This document shows positions 57,797 through 64,000 of a DNA stretch of 64,000 nucleotides, in pieces. Position 1 is the first letter of the stretch; each line of letters begins with the position of its first letter. The DNA is from an uncultured Rhodospirillales bacterium. GTDB lineage: Bacteria > Pseudomonadota > Alphaproteobacteria > Acetobacterales > Acetobacteraceae. The notes beneath the pieces are model-generated. The model ran no database searches. It saw only the letters and a list, made by a program, of their open reading frames with translations, and was not told the DNA's origin. The stretch covers positions 1 through 64,000 of the forward strand of contig CAIYMY010000028.1 of NCBI GenBank assembly GCA_903927465.1, in the 5' to 3' direction. Both the position numbers and the translations under genes were made by a program.

Positions 57797-59512
57797 TTAT
57801 TCTTCCCCGGCAGTTTCCCGGCGGCGGCGGATGGCCGCGCCCAGAATATCGCCGAGCGAGGCACCAGAATCGGCGGAGCCATATTCGCGCATGGCTTCGC
57901 GTTCTTCTTCCACTTCCTTGCCCTTGATGGTCAGCGTCAGGCGGCGCGCGGCGCGGTCAACCGCTGTGACCCTCGCATCCACCTTTTCGCCAATGGCGAA
58001 TTTGTCGGGACGCTGGTCGCCACGGTCACGGGCCAATTCAGCGCGACGAATGAAGCCGGTAAGCACCTCATCCACCTTCACTTCAATGCCGTTCTGTTCG
58101 ACCTTAGTAACGATACAGGTGACAATATCACCCTTGCGCACGCGGTCGAGCACTTCGGCAGCCGGGTCGGCCTGAAGTTGCTTGATGCCGAGCGAGATGC
58201 GTTCCTTTTCCACATCCACATCCAGCACCTTCGCCGTGACCATCTGGCCCTTGCTGTAATGCTGCATCGCGGCTTCGCCGGCTTCGTCCCAGGAAATATC
58301 GGACATGTGAACCATGCCGTCGATTTCCGCACCGACACCGATGAACAGGCCGAATTCAGTGATGTTGCGAATCTCGCCTTCGATGGTTGAACCCACCGGA
58401 TGCGCTTCCACAAACAGCTCCCACGGATTGCCCTGCGCCTGCTTGAGGCCCAAGGAAATGCGGCGCTTCGGTTCATCCACATCCAGGATGATCACATCCA
58501 CCTGTTCTGAGGTGGCGACAATCTTGCCGGGATGCGCGTTCTTTTTGGTCCAGGACATTTCGGACACATGGACCAGGCCTTCAACACCGGCTTCGAGTTC
58601 CACAAAGGCGCCGTAATCGGTGATATTGGTCACGCGGCCAGAGAATTTCGCGGCAACCGGATATTTGAGCGCCACACCATCCCAAGGATCGGACATGAGC
58701 TGCTTCATGCCAAGGCTGATGCGCTGCGTTTCCTGGTTGAAGCGGATCACCTGCACCTTCACCGGCATGCCGATGGTCAGCGCTTCGGACGGGTGGTTGA
58801 TACGCCGCCAGGCGATGTCGGTAACATGCAGCAGGCCATCCACGCCGCCGAGGTCCACGAAGGCGCCGTAATCGGTGATGTTCTTCACAACACCATCCAG
58901 GATCATGCCTTCTTTGAGGCCCTGGATCAGCTCGCTCCGCTGTTCCGCGCGGGTTTCTTCCAGCACGGCGCGGCGGGAGACAACGATATTGCCCCGTGCG
59001 CGGTCCATTTTCAGGATCTGGAAGGGCTGCGCATTGCCCATCAGCGGCGTCACATCACGCACCGGGCGGATATCCACCTGAGAGCCCGGTAGGAAGGCAA
59101 CCGCCCCGCCAAGATCAACGGTGAAGCCACCCTTCACACGGCCGAAGATCACGCCATTCACGCGGATGCCGGCCTGGTGGGATTTTTCAAGTGTCGTCCA
59201 GGCTTCCTCGCGTCGCGCCTTTTCGCGCGACAGCACGATGGACCCATCGCGATCTTCATAACGCTCGATGAAAAGCTCATAGACATCGCCGGCTTTCACT
59301 TCGGCCTTCTGGCCCGGGGCTGCGAATTCCTTGAGCGGGACGCGGCCTTCGCTTTTCAGGCCGACATCTAGAACAGCGGAATCGCCATCAATGCGTAGCA
59401 CGCGCCCGGTGACGACAGAGCCGGCAAAACCCGTATCCGGGCCAAGCGTGGCATCGAGAAGTGCAGCAAAATCCTCCTCGCCGGCATAGGCGAGGCTGGT
59501 GGCAGTAGCCAT
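57797..59512 (-). CDS. rpsA: 30S ribosomal protein S1
   Basis: S1 brings mRNA to the 30S subunit. The 571-residue protein has six S1 (OB-fold) repeats: two degenerate ribosome-binding ones (VVTGRVLRIDGDSAVLDVG first) and four with the GxVxNITDYGAFVDLGGxDGLLHxSD pattern, for example KNITDYGAFVDLGGVDGLLH. I use the ATG at 59512 (MATATSLAY); the frame to 59686 has no homology. It follows cmk by 216 bp, a gap with no other gene, and has a strong terminator. Confidence 0.96.
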   Translation of the reverse strand: MATATSLAYAGEEDFAALLDATLGPDTGFAGSVVTGRVLRIDGDSAVLDVGLKSEGRVPLKEFAAPGQKAEVKAGDVYELFIERYEDRDGSIVLSREKARREEAWTTLEKSHQAGIRVNGVIFGRVKGGFTVDLGGAVAFLPGSQVDIRPVRDVTPLMGNAQPFQILKMDRARGNIVVSRRAVLEETRAEQRSELIQGLKEGMILDGVVKNITDYGAFVDLGGVDGLLHVTDIAWRRINHPSEALTIGMPVKVQVIRFNQETQRISLGMKQLMSDPWDGVALKYPVAAKFSGRVTNITDYGAFVELEAGVEGLVHVSEMSWTKKNAHPGKIVATSEQVDVIILDVDEPKRRISLGLKQAQGNPWELFVEAHPVGSTIEGEIRNITEFGLFIGVGAEIDGMVHMSDISWDEAGEAAMQHYSKGQMVTAKVLDVDVEKERISLGIKQLQADPAAEVLDRVRKGDIVTCIVTKVEQNGIEVKVDEVLTGFIRRAELARDRGDQRPDKFAIGEKVDARVTAVDRAARRLTLTIKGKEVEEEREAMREYGSADSGASLGDILGAAIRRRRETAGEE

Positions 59513-59728
59513 GAAGTTTATGTGTCCTGTACGGGCCGCAGCTGCGGCCATATGGTCTGCGCCCTTCCGCCCTTGGGGGAAGCACGGCTTGGCCTCGGCG
59601 CTTTGCGCTGGCAGGCCCAAATGTGATGAGCAGGATAACGGTCTGCTCTTTGCCGGCCCAATCACGGGCGCTGCACCGATTTGCACCGGTACCGGATGCG
59701 GGTGCTTAGAGCCTGACAGCTTGCCGCG

Positions 59729-60373
59729 TCAAGCGGATTCAAGCCTTTTGCGGATCAAAGCCAGGGCGGCGTTGAAGGCTTGGTCAGCATCCAGCGCGGT
59801 TGTGTCTATTTCGATGGCATCCGGGGCTGGCTTCAGCGGCGCCACGGGGCGATTGGCGTCTTGCGCGTCGCGGTCGCGGATTTCAGCTTCCACCTGGGCG
59901 GGGTCGGCGGCGACACCGCGGGCGGCGAGTTCCAGAAAACGGCGGCGGGCACGTTCGGCCACACTTGCGGTGATGAAAAGCTTTACCCGCGCATCGGGGA
60001 AGACCACGGTGCCGATATCCCGCCCATCCAGCACAGCGCCCTCAGTGGCGCCGAAGCGGCGCTGGAAATCAAGCAGGGCGGCGCGCACGGCGGGGATGGC
60101 GGCGACCTTGCTGGCGGCCATGTCAGCCAAGGAACCGCGCAAATCGCTGCGCGCGAGGTCTTTGGGTGTGAGCGCGCGCGCCTCGGCTTCGGCCACGCGG
60201 GCATCCTGGGGGTCTATGCCGCGATCCAAAACGCGCCGGCCCACCGCGCGATAGAGCAGGCCGGTATCGAGGTAAGGCAGGCCAAGCTCGGCAGCCAGAC
60301 GCCGGGCCAGCGTGCCCTTGCCCGCGGCGGCGGGGCCGTCGACCGCTATCACCGAGCCTGTGGGCAGCTTCAT
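59729..60373 (-). CDS. cmk: Cytidylate kinase
   Basis: Cmk phosphorylates CMP and dCMP. The 214-residue P-loop kinase has [17 protein letters not shown], the NMP-binding [11 protein letters not shown] and [14 protein letters not shown]. It overlaps the aroA stop by four bases, giving the aroA-cmk-rpsA order conserved across proteobacteria. Confidence 0.95.
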   Translation of the reverse strand: MKLPTGSVIAVDGPAAAGKGTLARRLAAELGLPYLDTGLLYRAVGRRVLDRGIDPQDARVAEAEARALTPKDLARSDLRGSLADMAASKVAAIPAVRAALLDFQRRFGATEGAVLDGRDIGTVVFPDARVKLFITASVAERARRRFLELAARGVAADPAQVEAEIRDRDAQDANRPVAPLKPAPDAIEIDTTALDADQAFNAALALIRKRLESA

Positions 60374-61716
60374 GCGGCGCGGATCGCGTCCGAGCCGGCC
60401 AGGCGGTTCATCAGCGTGGCAAAACCGGGGAAGGAGGTGTCAATGAAGCTGGCGTCATCCACCGTGACCGGATTTTGCGAGGCAAGGCCCATGACCAGCG
60501 CAGCCATGGCGATGCGGTGATCCATATGCGTGGTCACCAGCCCGCCGCCGGTGGGCGGTGCGCCGGTGCCATGGACCAGCAGATCATCGCCTTCAATGCT
60601 GACCTTGGCGCCATTGGCTTCCAGCAGCGCGGCGGTGGCCGCCAGCCGGTCACTTTCCTTCACGCGCAATTCGGTAAGGCCGCGCATGCGTGTGGTGCCC
60701 TTCGCAAAGGAAGCCGCCACGGCCAGGATTGGGTATTCATCAATCATCGAAGGCGCGCGCCCGGGCGGCACATCCACAGCCTTCAGCGCGGTATATTCGC
60801 CGATGATATCGCCCACGGCCTCACCGCCTTCGAGTCGGGCGTTTTCGATCTTGAGCGCGGCGCCCATTTCCCTGAGCGTCGTGAAAAGCCCGGTGCGCAG
60901 CTGATTGAGCCCGATTTGCGTGAGGCGGATCCGTGACCCGGGCACTAAAAGCGCCGCGACCAATGGGAAGGAGGCTGAGGATGGATCGCCCGGCACGCTG
61001 ATGGGCGCGGCCTTCAATTCCGGCTGGCCATCCAGGCGGATGACGCGGCCTTCGGCTGTGTCTTCCACCGCCACCATGGCGCCGAAATGGCGCAGCATGT
61101 TTTCAGTATGGTCGCGCGTGGGTTCCGGTTCCACCACGCGGGTGATGCCTGGCGCACAAAGCCCCGCCAGCAGGCAGGCGCTTTTCACCTGGGCGGAAGC
61201 CACAGGCAGACGGTAATCGAGCGGCAGGGGGTCCTGCGCGCCGCGCACGGCCAGCGGCAGGCGGCCACCCTCACGGGTCCAGAACTGAGCGCCAGTGGCC
61301 GAAAGCGGGTCTGTCACGCGCTTCATGGGGCGGCGGCGGAGCGAGGCATCGCCCGTCATCACCGCGAACAACGGATGGCCCGAGAGCAAGCCCAACAATA
61401 GCCGTGCCGCGGTGCCGGAATTGCCCATATCCAGCACATCGGCCGGTTCGGTCAGGCCGCCTACGCCGCGGCCCGAAACGCGCCATTGGCCGGGGGCAAG
61501 CTGTTCCACCTCGGCGCCGAGTGCCCGCATGGCGGCTGCGGTGCGCAGCACATCCTCGCCTTCCAGCAGGCCGGTGATATCGGTTGTGCCCACCGCCAGC
61601 GCGCCGAACATGAGCGCACGGTGGCTGATGGATTTATCGCCCGCCACGCCGGCTTGGCCGGAGAGCGGGGCGGTGGGTTTGCTGGCGCGGAAGGGGCGGG
61701 GGGGGGCGGTGGACAT
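60370..61716 (-). CDS. aroA: 3-phosphoshikimate 1-carboxyvinyltransferase (EPSP synthase)
   Basis: AroA makes EPSP in the shikimate pathway. The 448-residue protein has [18 protein letters not shown] (catalytic Lys) and [16 protein letters not shown]. The PEP-site motif is [13 protein letters not shown]; the alanine in the SGDASLR/LAVRGAQ region resembles the class II, less glyphosate-sensitive forms, but this is an impression. [13 protein letters not shown] contains the catalytic Asp region. The start at 61716 fits homology. It is divergent from the FYDLN-protein gene. Confidence 0.94.
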   Translation of the reverse strand: MSTAPPRPFRASKPTAPLSGQAGVAGDKSISHRALMFGALAVGTTDITGLLEGEDVLRTAAAMRALGAEVEQLAPGQWRVSGRGVGGLTEPADVLDMGNSGTAARLLLGLLSGHPLFAVMTGDASLRRRPMKRVTDPLSATGAQFWTREGGRLPLAVRGAQDPLPLDYRLPVASAQVKSACLLAGLCAPGITRVVEPEPTRDHTENMLRHFGAMVAVEDTAEGRVIRLDGQPELKAAPISVPGDPSSASFPLVAALLVPGSRIRLTQIGLNQLRTGLFTTLREMGAALKIENARLEGGEAVGDIIGEYTALKAVDVPPGRAPSMIDEYPILAVAASFAKGTTRMRGLTELRVKESDRLAATAALLEANGAKVSIEGDDLLVHGTGAPPTGGGLVTTHMDHRIAMAALVMGLASQNPVTVDDASFIDTSFPGFATLMNRLAGSDAIRAA

Positions 61717-61863
61717 GGGGGCCGTTTGACATGGCAGGGCCGGGCGTGGCAATGCGCGCCACCCTATTTTCCGGGTCGCGTCGCGGCGTGGCGGGTTTTA
61801 CCTGCCTATCCGTGGCGTGCCCAAACCATATACCGCGCCCTGCGGTCTTCATGAGGCGTTTCC

Positions 61864-62187
61864 ATGGCAAAGCCCGAACTCGGCCTGAAGCGGACCTGCG
61901 TAGGTTGCGGCGCGAAGTTCTACGATATGACGCGCAGCCCGGCGCATTGCCCGAAATGCGGTGTCGAACAGCCGGCCGATCAGCCGCGCCTGCGGCGCGG
62001 TGCGGCGAATATACCCGATGAGCGGCCGAAGAAGGCCTCCGGCACCCCAGCGGCGGAGCCCGATGATATCGAAGTGGAAGATATCGAAGGCGATGAGGCG
62101 ATTGAAGACGCCGAGGAGCTGGAGGATGATGCCGAGGATATCGCGGAAGATATCGAAGTCGGCACGGATCGCGACGAAGAACACTGA
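61864..62187 (+). CDS. TIGR02300 / FYDLN-acid family protein
   Basis: This 107-residue protein has an N-terminal zinc-ribbon-like part, LKRTCVGCGAKFYDM and CPKCGV, with two CxxC pairs. The tail is extremely acidic (EDIEVEDIEGDEAIEDAEEL). That is the TIGR02300/FYDLN-acid family, restricted to alphaproteobacteria and usually divergent from aroA, as here. Function unknown; four Cys suggest Zn binding. Confidence 0.9.
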   Translation: MAKPELGLKRTCVGCGAKFYDMTRSPAHCPKCGVEQPADQPRLRRGAANIPDERPKKASGTPAAEPDDIEVEDIEGDEAIEDAEELEDDAEDIAEDIEVGTDRDEEH

Positions 62188-62190
62188 AGC

Positions 62191-63060
62191 TTAGCGCCTG
62201 CGCCAATCCCCTGTTGTGATGATTGGCGCATCGCGTAATTTTTCTGGGCTCATCACATAAGCCCAGGCGCGGCGCTGTTGGCCCATGGCGTCCGTGGCAG
62301 TGATGATGGTGCGGCGATACATTCCGGTATCGGCGCCCTCCGGCGCTGTGTCCTCAATCTCATCCAAAATGGGCAGGGCGGCGGCGATATCCTTAAAGGT
62401 CAGGATTTCGCCTTGCACCGGCGCCCTATCCGCAAGGGTGAGGGCTGGGTAATCGCCCAGATCATGCAGCCGCCCTTGTGCATGTGCCGGCGTGATGGCC
62501 GTGATACCGGCCGCCTGCGCCGGGGCATGCCAGAAGCCGCCTTGCATCAGCGTGCCATAGACGAAGACATCTGAGAGCACGTGGCAGCCTTCCCCATTGC
62601 GCGCGGCTGCCACAACGGGCGCGGTATCCAGCCCATGCGCGGCAAAGCCCCGGCAGACAATCTCCACATACTTGGCTGATGGCGAGACGAAATCTTCGCA
62701 GCGTTCCGGACGCACCTGATAAGCGATGGCGGCTTCGGCATTGCCTGTGGCGGTGATGATCTGGCGCAGGCGCGGCTGATAGGCTTGCGGCACGCCTTCC
62801 TTCTGATCCAGTGCGCGCCAGGCGGGTTCGGTCACTTCCAGCAGCACGCCTTCAACATAACCGCCAAGCCGGGGCTGGAAATTGAGCACTCCGCCGCCTC
62901 GGCCTTTTCCGAAGAAATCGAAACAAAGACGAGCATCGGGCATGAGCCCCGTTCCCACAGGGCGCAGCGCCGATGGATCATGCCCATGGCGCGCGCACCA
63001 ATCCTGCCAATCCGCCGCATCCGTATTGGAACCATAGGCGAAGCTATAGGCGGGGCGCAT
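62191..63060 (-). CDS. Tandem gamma-glutamylcyclotransferase (AIG2-like) domain protein
   Basis: The 289-residue protein carries two gamma-glutamylcyclotransferase-like domains. The first begins FAYGSNTDAADW and includes EGVLLEVTEPAWRALDQKEG, with the catalytic-Glu region LDQKEG. The second begins VFVYGTLMQGGFWHA and includes ILDEIEDTAPEG. Both keep the YGS/YGT substrate loop. The family cleaves gamma-glutamyl peptides or acts in defence-like AIG2 roles, so the substrate is uncertain. It is convergent with the FYDLN gene. The uppP stop lies 11 bp upstream. Confidence 0.82.
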   Translation of the reverse strand: MRPAYSFAYGSNTDAADWQDWCARHGHDPSALRPVGTGLMPDARLCFDFFGKGRGGGVLNFQPRLGGYVEGVLLEVTEPAWRALDQKEGVPQAYQPRLRQIITATGNAEAAIAYQVRPERCEDFVSPSAKYVEIVCRGFAAHGLDTAPVVAAARNGEGCHVLSDVFVYGTLMQGGFWHAPAQAAGITAITPAHAQGRLHDLGDYPALTLADRAPVQGEILTFKDIAAALPILDEIEDTAPEGADTGMYRRTIITATDAMGQQRRAWAYVMSPEKLRDAPIITTGDWRRR

Positions 63061-63070
63061 GGCGGTGATC

Positions 63071-63874
63071 TCAGCGGAAGGCAAGCACCGCCAGCATCAA
63101 TGTACCGAGCGCGATGCGATAATAGCCAAAAGGTGTGAAGCCGATGCGCCCGATCAGCGCCAGCACGGCGCGCACGGTGATGAAGGCGACGATGAAGGCC
63201 GCAATGAAACCAACGCCAATCTGGCCGAAGGCGCTGGGGTCAATCTCGCTCCGCACTTTCCAAAGGCTGTAGAAGCTGGCGGCGAACATGGTCGGGATGG
63301 CGAGCATGAAGGAGAATTCGGCCGCGGTGCGGCGTTCCACCCCGATGAGCAGCGCGGTGATGATGGTGGCACCAGACCGTGATGTGCCCGGGATCATGGC
63401 CAGCGCCTGGCCAAGCCCGACCAGCACGGCGGCGAGGGGGCCGATTTCCGGCACGCTATGGATGCTCGGCGCCGGGCGCAGCTTTTCGATGGCGATAATG
63501 GCAATGCCGCCCAGGATGAGTGCCACGGAGACCACCCAAGGATTGAACAGCAGCGTGGTGATGGTTTTGTGAAATAGTAGCCCGATAATGGCCGCTGGCA
63601 GAAAGGCGAGCATCAGGTTGATGACGTAAAAGCGTTCCCGCCCCGGGCGCCACATGCCTCGCAACAGATCCACGATCAGCGCGCGATAAATCCAGCACAC
63701 CGCGAGGATCGCGCCGAGTTGGATGGAGATTTCAAAAACCTTGCCGGGCGGGCCTTCAAAGCCGATCAACTCGCCGAGCAGAATCAAATGCCCGGTCGAG
63801 GAAATGGGCAGGAATTCGGTGAAGCCTTCGACGATACCCATTAGCAGGGCAGAGAAAAGGGCGCTCAGGTCCAT
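63071..63874 (-). CDS. uppP: Undecaprenyl-diphosphate phosphatase (BacA/UppP)
   Basis: UppP recycles the undecaprenyl carrier for peptidoglycan and LPS synthesis and can confer bacitracin resistance. The multi-helix protein (about 267 residues) has the two catalytic motifs EGFTEFLPISSTGHLIL and PGTSRSGATI. Start choice lies between 63874 (MDLSALF) and 63883 (MKRMDLS); I use 63874. A copy of the dispersed repeat starts about 100 bp upstream, at the window end. Confidence 0.95.
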   Translation of the reverse strand: MDLSALFSALLMGIVEGFTEFLPISSTGHLILLGELIGFEGPPGKVFEISIQLGAILAVCWIYRALIVDLLRGMWRPGRERFYVINLMLAFLPAAIIGLLFHKTITTLLFNPWVVSVALILGGIAIIAIEKLRPAPSIHSVPEIGPLAAVLVGLGQALAMIPGTSRSGATIITALLIGVERRTAAEFSFMLAIPTMFAASFYSLWKVRSEIDPSAFGQIGVGFIAAFIVAFITVRAVLALIGRIGFTPFGYYRIALGTLMLAVLAFR

Positions 63875-63977
63875 GCGCTTCATCCATATCCGGCGCGGGC
63901 TGGCTGCCCGATTCGCGCGACATGCGCTCTTGCGCCGGGGCACGGCCAATGTCCAGGCCCCGGCGAATTGAGTTCCG

Positions 63978-64000
63978 GAGTATTTTCAAGCCAAGTGGAA
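63978..64000 (+). repeat. Dispersed hairpin repeat, copy D cut by the window end
   Basis: The last 23 bases begin GGAGTATTTTCAAGCCAAG, nearly identical to the start of copy A at 13000 and sharing its T variant of the outer stem. Only the left arm is in the window, so the fold cannot be checked. Confidence 0.7.

Overview
The window is a chromosomal segment of a GC-rich Gram-negative alphaproteobacterium, most likely an Acetobacteraceae (Roseomonas-like) member of the Rhodospirillales. Pointers are Kdo and heptose LPS genes (kdsB, hldE), the alphaproteobacterial markers MmcB, ATP12, the TIGR02300/FYDLN protein and a membrane-anchored cytochrome c beside kdsB-pheA, the order aroA-cmk-rpsA-sppA-ihfB-lapA-pyrF-trpF, and two orphan Bug-type solute receptors. 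The genus is inferred from gene content, not from a database search. The window is mostly core genome. I see no prophage, insertion sequence, CRISPR array or defence island.

Layout. Positions 1-6.2 kb: end of a thiolase, then thrC, an M16 peptidase, pmbA/tldE and hldE on the plus strand, with mmcB convergent. 6.9-13.0 kb: gltB-gltD (glutamate synthase). 13.5-17.0 kb: Baeyer-Villiger monooxygenase, Bug receptor and SDR. 17.0-24.1 kb, minus strand: a yejA-yejB-yejE-yejF peptide/microcin-C-type ABC operon running into an unknown membrane protein and a 2-hydroxyacid dehydrogenase. 24.1-27.3 kb: hisN and cytochrome c (minus), kdsB and pheA (plus), tRNA-Arg(CCG). 27.3-31.6 kb: two small unknowns, an MBL hydrolase, a serine hydrolase, an outer-membrane protein and ATP12. 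31.7-38.7 kb: rpsT, dnaA, dnaN, recF, gyrB, the classical replication-initiation cluster. 38.8-46.5 kb: D-threonine-aldolase-like enzyme, porin, a thiE-like gene divergent from yggS, trpS, dgoK, a decayed remnant and a second Bug receptor. 46.6-54.5 kb: small unknown, SDR, MsbA-like exporter, DehI-like protein, racemase-superfamily protein, aminotransferase, a small protein and an MFS transporter. 54.5-64 kb: trpF, pyrF, lapA, ihfB, sppA, rpsA, cmk, aroA (minus), the FYDLN protein (plus), a tandem gamma-glutamylcyclotransferase and uppP.

The most notable signal is a dispersed, structured intergenic repeat of about 104 bp. It has full copies at 13000-13103 (plus orientation) and 38723-38827 (minus), a half copy at 47831-47882, and a copy cut by the window end at 63978-64000. 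A CTAG-ended relative lies at 52570-52625. The full element has two hairpin modules. One is an outer GCATTTTC/GAAAATGC stem around an inner CCAAGTG/CACTTGG stem; the other is a CTAGTGCG/CGCACTAG hairpin. Copies differ by compensatory base-pair changes and lie against stop codons, twice filling the whole gap between convergent genes. This looks like a REP/MITE-like family acting as, or inserted as, gene-end hairpins.
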